From Pseudomonadota bacterium (GTDB lineage: Bacteria > Myxococcota_A > Polyangia > Polyangiales > Polyangiaceae), in the NCBI GenBank assembly GCA_023431345.1, contig JAEYWK010000105.1:1-64000 (forward strand): DNA of 64,000 bases, in the 5' to 3' direction. The notes under the pieces were generated by a model. That model saw nothing but the letters and a program-made list of their open reading frames with translations. It did no database searches and was not told where the DNA came from. The position numbers and the translations under genes are program-made. Shown in pieces: positions 17,486-26,062 of the stretch. Numbering within the stretch: position 1 is the stretch's first letter; every line of letters starts with the position of its first letter.

Positions 17486-19636
17486 TCATTGGTTCTCCAG
17501 AAACTCGCTCTTCGCACCAAATCCCGTCACGACCAGCTCATCGCGCGCGCGCGTAGCGGCGACGAAAAGCAGACGACGTTCCGTGTCGAGATGATCTTTC
17601 CGTGCAGTTTCGTCGGCGAGGTTCTTGAGCTCGAGTGGCATCGTCCCGCCGGTAACACCGGCGATCAAGACGCAAGGGAATTCTAGGCCTTTGATGCGGT
17701 GCATGGTGGCGAGGCGTACACCTTCGCCAAGTTTGCTTTCGTCGGTCTTGATGATCTGGACGGAGATGCCGGCATCGCGGACGATCTCTGCGTAGCGCTT
17801 CTCCACCAGCTTGTTGGTGCGGGCCGTGATGCAGATGTCGCCAGGAGCACGACCCTTCTCGATCCAGGCGCGGACGCGCTGAACGATGAAGGCGTCTTCG
17901 GCTTTTTCTGTAGCGTGGTGAACGACTTCCGGGGCCACGCCGAGGCGCAGAGAGTGGTAGCCCTTGAGAGCGTCGTCGGTGCCTTCGTCGAGGTCGTCGA
18001 CGGACATGTCGCGGAGGATTGCGACGCCCCAGTCGCGGATGCTTTGGGTGGTTCGGTAGTTGAGGCGAAGGCGGCGGGAGCGGAGGCCGCGTACGTTGAT
18101 GCCGCAGCGTGAGAGGCTGGCCTTGTGGCCGTAGATGCGCTGGTGGGCGTCGCCAACGAGGAAGAGGTCGTTGGGGCCTTCGGGAACCATGGCGCGGAGC
18201 AGGCACAGCTCGGACTCTGAGAAGTCCTGAACTTCGTCGGCCACAATGGCGGCGTAGCGCTGCGGTACTTTGCCGTCTTTGATCAGCAGCCGTGCCTCGC
18301 GGATGACGTCGCCGGGGTCCATGAGGCCATTTCGCTGGAGAAAGCGGCGGTAGCCCTCGAGCACGTCCCACACCTGGTTGCGTTGCTCGCGGCTCAGTCG
18401 TGTGCCGCGGCCGGCGCGTCGAGCGCGCAGGTAGTCCGCCTTGTTCAGAATGTCCTGGGCCTGAATGACTTCAGTCCATTCGTCCTTGTAGAAGCTCTCG
18501 GGGAACTGGTTGTTCGGATCGAGGGCGTAGGCGTCGGCCCACCCTTCTGCTTCCTTGTCGGGCATCTCCTGGGTCGTGCGCACCTTGATGCCACGCGCTT
18601 GCAGCATGCCGCGCGCCCAGCCGTGGAGATGACTGACCTCGATGTGCTCGATTTCCTGGCCGCACAGCGAGGCCAACATCGACTCGATGTCGGCAGCGAG
18701 GTTGGTGGTGAACGTGGTGAAGAGGATCTTCTTGCCAGCGGGGCAGCTCTTGGCCAGGTGCCGGGCTCGGTGCATCGCGACGACGGTCTTGCCGGTGCCG
18801 GCACCACCGAGCACACGAGCCGGCCCGTTGCTGTGCATGTTGACCAGCTTCGTTTGGCTGGGATGCAGGAAAATGCGCCACAGGGCGAGCGGGGCGTTGA
18901 GGATGTCGGCCAGCTCGTGGTCGTCGGTGACGACCTTGAAGGTCTGCTGGGTGCCGGGCCGCGCCATGGCCGCTTCGAAGTCGTTCGGGTCGAACTCGGG
19001 CTTCTCGACTTCGGCGGGCTTCTTGCGGTCGAGCTCGTCGATCGTCTCTTCAGGGCTGTAGCCAGCCGCCAGTAGATAGAGGGCGTCGGCGGCTTCCTGA
19101 GGCAGGTAGCGGGCCAACCCGTCAAGGTCTGCTTCCTCACGGAGCGCGCGGACGGCAACTACCAGGGGTTCGGGCACGCCGAACAAGAGCAACGTCGTGT
19201 TGTCATGCCCCGAGAAAAGGCGGCCCTTCGGAATGACCTCAGCGTCGATGCTGGGGACAGCTCGACCACTCGGCGCTTCCGCCGCCCCTTCCGCGGTCGC
19301 GGTTTGCACCTCGTAGACCTGAAGAGTGCCGGTGTGCTGGTTGACCTCGAAGCGCTTGCGCCGCGCCCAGGCCATCGCCTCGTCGTGGTGGTCGACCCAG
19401 ACGAACAGGTAGACGTCGCCCTTCGGTGGAGCGATGACGACGGCGCGGTAGTCGATGCCGCAGCGCACCGTGCGTACTTTGTCGTCAACAACGTCGTTTA
19501 TCTTTTCGTAGTTCTGCGCGAGCGTGGTCGGGTCGCGCTTGAACTTTTCGAGCGCTTCGCGCACCGTTTTCTGCTTCTTGCGCGGGATGTTCGCAAATGC
19601 CGTGAGAAAGTCGGAGGAGAGGGCTACTTGCGGCAT
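17486..19636 (-). CDS. RelE/ParE-like domain fused to a UvrD-type helicase
   Basis: The protein has 716 residues. The first 110 look like a RelE/ParE-fold toxin (DDKVRTVRCGIDYRAVVI, then VYLFVWVDHHDEAMAWA). The SF1A helicase follows: Walker A GGAGTGKT at 277-284, Walker B IVADEVQDFSE, FLVGDAHQRIYG, RRLRLNYRTT, the motif V region MHRIKGLEFPCVLI, and LLFVAATRARDELVVTG as motif VI. It would use ATP to unwind DNA 3' to 5'. The toxin-like part could cut RNA or serve only as an interaction domain. It starts 15 bases after the DUF1998 helicase gene in the operon. RelE-UvrD fusions recur in defence islands. Confidence 0.8.
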   Translation of the reverse strand: MPQVALSSDFLTAFANIPRKKQKTVREALEKFKRDPTTLAQNYEKINDVVDDKVRTVRCGIDYRAVVIAPPKGDVYLFVWVDHHDEAMAWARRKRFEVNQHTGTLQVYEVQTATAEGAAEAPSGRAVPSIDAEVIPKGRLFSGHDNTTLLLFGVPEPLVVAVRALREEADLDGLARYLPQEAADALYLLAAGYSPEETIDELDRKKPAEVEKPEFDPNDFEAAMARPGTQQTFKVVTDDHELADILNAPLALWRIFLHPSQTKLVNMHSNGPARVLGGAGTGKTVVAMHRARHLAKSCPAGKKILFTTFTTNLAADIESMLASLCGQEIEHIEVSHLHGWARGMLQARGIKVRTTQEMPDKEAEGWADAYALDPNNQFPESFYKDEWTEVIQAQDILNKADYLRARRAGRGTRLSREQRNQVWDVLEGYRRFLQRNGLMDPGDVIREARLLIKDGKVPQRYAAIVADEVQDFSESELCLLRAMVPEGPNDLFLVGDAHQRIYGHKASLSRCGINVRGLRSRRLRLNYRTTQSIRDWGVAILRDMSVDDLDEGTDDALKGYHSLRLGVAPEVVHHATEKAEDAFIVQRVRAWIEKGRAPGDICITARTNKLVEKRYAEIVRDAGISVQIIKTDESKLGEGVRLATMHRIKGLEFPCVLIAGVTGGTMPLELKNLADETARKDHLDTERRLLFVAATRARDELVVTGFGAKSEFLENQ

Positions 19637-19651
19637 GGTGGGTCTCGCGGG

Positions 19652-22600
19652 TCAGCTCTCGGGGTTGGCTTGCCGAAGGGCGGTGAGAATGGCTTCGGCT
19701 GGCGCGTCGTAGTCGACGGCGTTCCAGCCGGCGGCCGCCCAGCTGGCAACATCGGTTTCGGTGGCACCGGGCACGAGCACGACCCGCTGCGCAGGCCAGG
19801 CCAGCAGCGCTTCGAGCTCGAGCGGTAGATCGAGCGTGCCAGCGTCAACCGGCACAGGTAGCTGCCCAGAACGCAGCGATTCCGCTAGCGCGAGCATGTC
19901 GGCGGCGTCGCTGAAGTCCCGGGCGAGGCGGTCGTATGCGTCGATTTCGGCGGCGGCGCCCGCTGTGGGCGGCACCGTTGAAGGCCGTCGCACCGACGGC
20001 GGGGCAGCCTCGCCCCCCTCCTGGCGCAATAGGTCGGTGCTCACTACCTCAGGAGGCCGCGCGTGGAACTGCAGCACATTCCACGCATGCAGGAAGGCGC
20101 GCCAGCTTTCTTCGAAGGCCGCGTCCCGACGGCTCGCAGCATCATCGTACAGCCGCAGGGTGAGCTCACCCTCTTCGAACTTGCCCTTCTGAACCGCGGT
20201 CAGGGGTAGCTCGGAGAGCAAGACCGCGTTGGTGCGCGCGTCGAGGCCGGCCCAGCGTTTGGGTGCCCCGTCAGCTCGGCTCGCCTCCACGAGGCGCGAC
20301 GGCCCGCGCTTGATAGAGCTTCGCAGTGCCGCACGTTCGGCATCCACCGACTCAGCCGACCACGGCGGGTTGACCTGGAGCATGCTGGCGGCGAACCGTT
20401 TCGCGGTCGCGGCCCACACCCCCGCATCCGGGTGCTCGAGATACTCCCAAAGGAGACCGAAGCTCGATCGGCTCTTGAGCGTGTCGTCGCGCATCCATTG
20501 CGCTTGCGGGTCCTTCTCGAAGAACTGCAGGTAGAGCTCGCGCTGTACTCGGGTCAAAAGCGTCGTGACGCCAGCGCCCTCCTGGAGGTCTTTCCACGTA
20601 ATGGACCAGACGCGAAACTGGCCGGAATCGAGCAACGCGCGCCGCTTGGCGATGTCGTCGGCCAAACGGCTCTCATCCTTGTCGGGGCACACGTGGTAAC
20701 GGAGCCCGTCGCAAAACACGGCGATGGGCAGCTCCGTGGCCGAGCTCAGGCAGCGCAGCACGAAATCAGGTCGAGACGGGAGCACCACCCCACTCTCTTG
20801 CCCGATGTCCACCTGGGGCTCGATGCGCCACTCGCTATTTGGCGTCTTGAGAACGTGGCAAGGCTTGCCGCCGTACTGAGTGGGCGTCCACGTTACGCCA
20901 GGCAGGCTCGTACGCCCCTGCAGCTCGACCAGGAACTTGCGCTCAAGCTCACTTTCGGTCAGATCGTCGACCGAAGCATCCGAGAGCGTTTTTCTGTCTT
21001 CTAGCTCGCTTCGTGCGGCAAGGATCGCGTCAATCGCCTCGATGGCGCGCGCTCGCGAGATTTGCGGGATGTCGCGCGACTGCTGGTAGGCGTACAAGCA
21101 ACGGTAGCAGCCGTCCTTCTTCTCGTCCTTGGCGCAGCGACAGGTTTGCATCGCATCGCGCGCCCGCTCGAGCACGTCGAGGATACCGTCATTCTTCCAG
21201 AGATCTGCCAAGTAGCCGGTGCCGCCCGGCACCGCGTCGTAGACCACAAGAAATCGGCGCAGCTCGCCGCCGCGCGGCTCGTCAGCCAACGTGATCCTCA
21301 GGTGGTCGGGATGGCCGAGGAACTTCTTGCGGAAGCCGAGCAGGAGCGCGGCTTTCAGGCTTTGAAGGAGCTGGTTGTCTTCGAGCTGCGAAACGGGCAA
21401 CAGAAGCCGAATCGCTTCGGACCTGAACTGCCGGTATAGGTAGATGCGCTCGAAGGCCGGCTTGTCGTTCTTGCGGCGCACCGGGCAGATCGGCGCGTGG
21501 TCAGCGTGGGCCTCCGACTCCGAGACCTTCCCGCACAGCTTGCAGACCAGGAAGCCACGCTGGGCGATGTCTTGGCCGGCCAGGCTGGTCGCCTTCTGGG
21601 TCGTGTCCAGGCGACGGCCGAAGTTCACCTCGCGTAGCATCTGTCGCTGCAGCAGCTCTACTCCGAAGACCAAGTCGGGCTTCTGCACGAGGCGCGCGCC
21701 CGACCAGTTGTCGTTGCTGACGTCGATCAGCTCGGCGAGCCGGTAGCTCTCCCGGTCACGCTCCTCAGCGTCTTCGGCCGTGCTCGCCTCGAGCCGGTTC
21801 ATCATCGAAAGCGCGCGCCGGAAGCGCACGAGCGGCCGCCGCTGCCCCACGTCGGACCAGTTGGGGTCTTGGCAACGCGGGCATTGGTTCGCAACCTCGG
21901 CGCCCACCAGCTCTTCGGCCATGTAGTGGCACTTCTGGCAGATGCGCCAGGTTTCGATGGCCGAGGCTCGATTGCCGAGGTCGAGTTGCGAGATGCGGAT
22001 CTTGTGACCCTCGGCATAGAACGTGTTGAATGGCGCAAACTCTTTGATGGCCTGACTGGCCGCTCGCAGGTACTCGACCTTCTTGCCGCCTCCTTTCTTC
22101 TCCGCGTTCTCGTCGTAGGGCTCGCGGAGCAGCGCGCTGAGCGTCACGCCTGGCTCGGGAAAGGCGTAGTTCGGGACAACGCCGGCGTCGGCCAACACGT
22201 TGAGTGGGTACTTTGCTTGTAGCTCGCCGCGCAGGCGCAGGTAGGCGTGCTCGGTGTCGCGAAGCTCGCTGAGCTCGACTTCGGCATCAGCGACCTGCTT
22301 GCCCGTCTCTTCGTCCATGACGATCGAGGCCTTGCTCGGATCTGCCTCCAGATCCCTGATTCGATCGCGCGTGGCTTTGATGCGCTCGGAGTAGTCCTTG
22401 ATCTGGGCTTTGACGCCTTCGAACGCCTTCTTCATCGCGCCGGCGAGGCCTTCCCCTTGGAGCAACTGGCGCAGGCGTTGGGTGTTGGGGTCGCTGACCT
22501 CGCTACCGAACAGGCTCAGGAATTCTTCGGTGAGACGCGTCTTGTTGGCCTGGTAGTAGGTCCAGAACTGGCCAGGGAATGGATCGTCGGTCGCATCGAC

Positions 22601-25600
22601 GCGCAGCAGCGCCATTCGAGCCGGAATCACCGCGCCGTGGCCGCGCTCGCGCTCCCTCGCCCAGCAGTCCATGGCATGTGCCAATAGCTGACGCGTCAAC
22701 ATCTCGGGCGCGTCCAAGAAGCAACCGGGCGGCGAGATGTCGCCGCGCAGCATTTCATACGGCTCTTCGTAGAAGTAGCGGTCGTGGGGCTGGCGGTTGG
22801 CGATGGCCAACACCGTCGCGTTGCCGGTTGACCGCCCCGCGCGCCCGACGCGTTGAACGTAGTTGGAGGGCAGCGGCGGCACCGAGCAAAGCATGACGGC
22901 CGACAGATCGCCGATGTCGATGCCCATCTCGAGCGTCGGGGTACAAGTGAGCAGGTTGGGAGCGCCGGGACGCTTGCCGGTCTTGAACGCGCGCTCGAGT
23001 GTTTCTCGCTCTTCACGGCCCAACAGACCGGTGTGCTCGCCCGTGAACACGCGGGTCGTTCGGCCTTCCCGGTAGAGCTTCTGGTAGTAGCTCTCGGATT
23101 CCTCCGTCGTGTCGTCGAGGCCGTAGTGGCCGGTGGAGCACGAAAAGGTCAGGCAGCTGCGCTCGGCGAATCGCGCCGCCGACGCTCGAGACAGCGTCAA
23201 GCGGTGCCCGCAGCTATTGCAACGGATGCGGACCACGTCACCGGTCACGAACACGCTGCTCGATGGGATGCCGAACACCGCGCGGCCCCCAGGCCCTTCG
23301 AGCTGCTCAACCAGCCCATGATCGCGTAGCGCTCGGACGGCGCGATCGATCATGGCATTGACGCTGGCATCCTGCTCCTTGAGCAGACCCAAGGCGCGGC
23401 TCGTCCAAACCCGGTACCACGTGCGCGTTTTGGAGGGCGAGTGCAGCGCTTGATACGTCGACTTGCTAGTCGCCTCACCTTGCACCCAGAAGGCGGGCAC
23501 TGTTGAGCCCGGCGCGAATCGAGACAGACGGGGTGCTTTGCGCTTGCTGAGAAAGTAGCGGCTATCGTGACGAACGAAGCCGTCGAGGAGCGGATGCAGA
23601 ATGCCACCTTCGAGACGAAGACGCTGGAGCAAGCCAGCCAGGTAGTGGCGAGTCGCGTCACGGTCCGGCTCGCGGCGAAGCGAGCCGCGATGATGCTCTC
23701 GCAAGTGTTCCGCCAGCTCGTCGGCAGCGGCGTCGAGCCGGTCGTCGTCGAAGGCCAGCGTCGAGCACACCGTCGCATCGAGGCTGCGTCCGAAGTCGAC
23801 CGCCAGACCGAACTCGCGCGTGACCTCCCAGCTAGTGCGTAGCTCGAGCAGCTCCCGCAACGCCTGCCGTTGTGCGGCGGTGGGCTTGTGCCCATCGCGA
23901 AGCGCCTCCGCCTTGTCGAGGCCAAAGTAGGCGATGTAAGCCGGGTCCTCGACCAGGTCGGGGGGCAGCAGCTGGGCCGCCGCACGGCCTTCGTCGCTTC
24001 GCTCGGTCCAAAAGCCGATGAGCGGCGCCGTGAAGTCGCTGAGCCGGATGGGGGTGCGTTGATGTTCGACGAGCGCCTGGATCGCCGTGCGCACGCTGAA
24101 CCGATAGGTGCGAGCCGCGAAGAAGCCCGCGCGGTGCGACGCATCTTGCACGGAGTCGGTGAAGGCGAGCAGCTTCTTGTCGGCATTGAAGCGGCTCGCG
24201 AACAGCTCGGATACGGCGACGCTCGACAGCGTGGCCGCCCGCGAGGCCAGGAATGCAAGGCCATCGTCGGCCTGGCACGAGGGGCAACGGTGGAGGGGCG
24301 GCACCTTGCCGTCCTCATCCGGTTCGGGGTGCACGCGCACCGGCAGGTTGTCGCCACCATGAAAGCAGCTGCAGCGCGTGTTGTGGTCGACCTTCAGGCA
24401 GCGCGGGCACAGGTACTTCTGCAGGAGCTCCGCCTGTCCGGTCTCGGTCGTCACCGGCGGCGCCCCTTCAGCGAGCACCTCGATCACGCGACCGCGATTG
24501 CCACCATCGAGAAAGGTCTGGCCAATCTCGCCCGGCACTGCACGTAGGCGGTCCTCGCTTTCCCACAGCGTCGCCGCAAAGGCGTGGAAGCCGCACTCGC
24601 GACAGTAGACCAGCGGCAGCCACTGTTGCCCGTCGCTGGCTTTCAGGTCGTCCTGCCAGGCAAACGTCGTCGCGCCCACCTCGACCCGGCACAGCAAACC
24701 GTGCATCTCGCGCAGCCAAAGCTGCGCCTGCACGTGCAAGAACGGCTGTGGCTTACCCTCCAGATCCACCGAGCGAGCTTGCGCGATCAGCGACACGAAT
24801 GACGTCAGCACGAGCCGTTGCCGTTCGGGGGCGAGCTCTGCGAAGGCCTGCTCTTCCTCGCCGATTGCCTTGATGACCTCGGCCACGTGGCGCGGACCGC
24901 TCCGCCGCTCGCGGCCGGCCAGCGCTCGTAGCAACTTCCTCATGAAGGGATGCGCGCCAAGATTCTCGGCTAGCAGCCCCGGACCCGACGGCTTGCCCCT
25001 GAACCAAAGCCGCTCTTGGGCATCGAGGTAGCGCAGATGGTTCTCGTAGCTCGACGGCGAGAGCTTCGACCATTCGCTCTCGGCCAGCGCAAAGGGCTCC
25101 AGCGGCTCCGCATCGAAGCGCAAGAAGGCGTCTTCTGGCGCCAAGCGATCCTCGCCTACCAGCCCATCTATCGTGAATGGCTCGGCGAAGATCTTGGTCG
25201 CGAAGGCCGCCAGGAGTTGCTTCGGGTCCTCGGTCCCGCCGCTGCCGATGGTGGCAGACGTGCCAACTCCGCACAGGTGTCCCGGCGCGAGGCGCAACCG
25301 CGCCTTGAGGCGACGGATCAAGCACGCTACGTCACTGCCCTGCGCACCGTCGTAGGTGTGAAGCTCGTCCAAGACCAGGTACTGCAGCGTCGTGGGCCCA
25401 TTCTGTGCCCACAGCGGCGCGTCTTCCGGCCGCATGAGCAAGAAGTCGAGCATGCGGTAGTTGGTGAGCAAGATGTCGGGTGGCGACTTGCGCAGAATCT
25501 CGCGGTCATCGACCAGATGCTTCGGCCCGCTCTTGGAGTGTTGGCCGTCGCCGCCGACGTAGAGACCAGCCGAAACACCTTCCAGACGCGGGTCACCCCA

Positions 25601-26062
25601 CAGTAGCTTCGCAAGGCGCTCGGCCTGATCCGACGCCAGCGCGTTCATGGGATACAGGATGATCGCCTTGATACCCTGCTCGCCACGCTGCCGTGCCCGA
25701 CGACAATGGTCCAGCACCGGGAACAGAAAGCACTCCGTCTTGCCCGAGCCCGTACCGGTCGTGACGAGCGTGTTCTGGGGTGCACGCTCACGCGCGCTCA
25801 GTCGTTCAAACGCCCGCAACTGGTGCGCGTACGGCACGAAGGGCGGCCCGTAGTCGAGCGGCGACGTCCGCTCCCAATTCTCGTCAGCACGACGGAATGG
25901 CAACCGCACGTCCAAGTACGGGCCGCGAAACATCCCCGTCGCTTCGTCCTTGAGAAAGCGAAAGAGCGCGGCCTCGAGCGGCTTATCTCGCAGGTGGAAC
26001 GTCGTCTGCAGGTAGTCCAGCAGGGCGCGTTCGACTTCGGCGGAAACGACGGTGGGGAGCAT
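19652..26062 (-). CDS. Giant DEAD/DEAH-DUF1998 helicase, DruE-like
   Basis: The protein has 2136 residues. The SF2 helicase has Walker A TGTGSGKTE near 100, DELH near 233 and a SAT motif (GTSATIG). The second RecA lobe has TPTLEMGIDIGDLSAV and QRVGRAGRSTG. Several CxxC zinc sites follow (CRECG, CPRC, CPSC, CNSCG, CQKCH, CPRCQ, CKLCG). The DUF1998/MZB region, with VVYDAVPGGTGYL and the CRC...CYRC cysteines, is near 1600. A further PD-(D/E)XK-like segment (PSRPDFVL ... PIAVFCDGLRYH) is near 1755. Size and layout match DruE, the hallmark of Druantia, and relatives in DISARM and Dpd loci. The ATG overlaps the SNF2 stop by one base (TGATG). Likely a DNA translocase that may also cut DNA. Confidence 0.75.
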   Translation of the reverse strand: MLPTVVSAEVERALLDYLQTTFHLRDKPLEAALFRFLKDEATGMFRGPYLDVRLPFRRADENWERTSPLDYGPPFVPYAHQLRAFERLSARERAPQNTLVTTGTGSGKTECFLFPVLDHCRRARQRGEQGIKAIILYPMNALASDQAERLAKLLWGDPRLEGVSAGLYVGGDGQHSKSGPKHLVDDREILRKSPPDILLTNYRMLDFLLMRPEDAPLWAQNGPTTLQYLVLDELHTYDGAQGSDVACLIRRLKARLRLAPGHLCGVGTSATIGSGGTEDPKQLLAAFATKIFAEPFTIDGLVGEDRLAPEDAFLRFDAEPLEPFALAESEWSKLSPSSYENHLRYLDAQERLWFRGKPSGPGLLAENLGAHPFMRKLLRALAGRERRSGPRHVAEVIKAIGEEEQAFAELAPERQRLVLTSFVSLIAQARSVDLEGKPQPFLHVQAQLWLREMHGLLCRVEVGATTFAWQDDLKASDGQQWLPLVYCRECGFHAFAATLWESEDRLRAVPGEIGQTFLDGGNRGRVIEVLAEGAPPVTTETGQAELLQKYLCPRCLKVDHNTRCSCFHGGDNLPVRVHPEPDEDGKVPPLHRCPSCQADDGLAFLASRAATLSSVAVSELFASRFNADKKLLAFTDSVQDASHRAGFFAARTYRFSVRTAIQALVEHQRTPIRLSDFTAPLIGFWTERSDEGRAAAQLLPPDLVEDPAYIAYFGLDKAEALRDGHKPTAAQRQALRELLELRTSWEVTREFGLAVDFGRSLDATVCSTLAFDDDRLDAAADELAEHLREHHRGSLRREPDRDATRHYLAGLLQRLRLEGGILHPLLDGFVRHDSRYFLSKRKAPRLSRFAPGSTVPAFWVQGEATSKSTYQALHSPSKTRTWYRVWTSRALGLLKEQDASVNAMIDRAVRALRDHGLVEQLEGPGGRAVFGIPSSSVFVTGDVVRIRCNSCGHRLTLSRASAARFAERSCLTFSCSTGHYGLDDTTEESESYYQKLYREGRTTRVFTGEHTGLLGREERETLERAFKTGKRPGAPNLLTCTPTLEMGIDIGDLSAVMLCSVPPLPSNYVQRVGRAGRSTGNATVLAIANRQPHDRYFYEEPYEMLRGDISPPGCFLDAPEMLTRQLLAHAMDCWARERERGHGAVIPARMALLRVDATDDPFPGQFWTYYQANKTRLTEEFLSLFGSEVSDPNTQRLRQLLQGEGLAGAMKKAFEGVKAQIKDYSERIKATRDRIRDLEADPSKASIVMDEETGKQVADAEVELSELRDTEHAYLRLRGELQAKYPLNVLADAGVVPNYAFPEPGVTLSALLREPYDENAEKKGGGKKVEYLRAASQAIKEFAPFNTFYAEGHKIRISQLDLGNRASAIETWRICQKCHYMAEELVGAEVANQCPRCQDPNWSDVGQRRPLVRFRRALSMMNRLEASTAEDAEERDRESYRLAELIDVSNDNWSGARLVQKPDLVFGVELLQRQMLREVNFGRRLDTTQKATSLAGQDIAQRGFLVCKLCGKVSESEAHADHAPICPVRRKNDKPAFERIYLYRQFRSEAIRLLLPVSQLEDNQLLQSLKAALLLGFRKKFLGHPDHLRITLADEPRGGELRRFLVVYDAVPGGTGYLADLWKNDGILDVLERARDAMQTCRCAKDEKKDGCYRCLYAYQQSRDIPQISRARAIEAIDAILAARSELEDRKTLSDASVDDLTESELERKFLVELQGRTSLPGVTWTPTQYGGKPCHVLKTPNSEWRIEPQVDIGQESGVVLPSRPDFVLRCLSSATELPIAVFCDGLRYHVCPDKDESRLADDIAKRRALLDSGQFRVWSITWKDLQEGAGVTTLLTRVQRELYLQFFEKDPQAQWMRDDTLKSRSSFGLLWEYLEHPDAGVWAATAKRFAASMLQVNPPWSAESVDAERAALRSSIKRGPSRLVEASRADGAPKRWAGLDARTNAVLLSELPLTAVQKGKFEEGELTLRLYDDAASRRDAAFEESWRAFLHAWNVLQFHARPPEVVSTDLLRQEGGEAAPPSVRRPSTVPPTAGAAAEIDAYDRLARDFSDAADMLALAESLRSGQLPVPVDAGTLDLPLELEALLAWPAQRVVLVPGATETDVASWAAAGWNAVDYDAPAEAILTALRQANPES

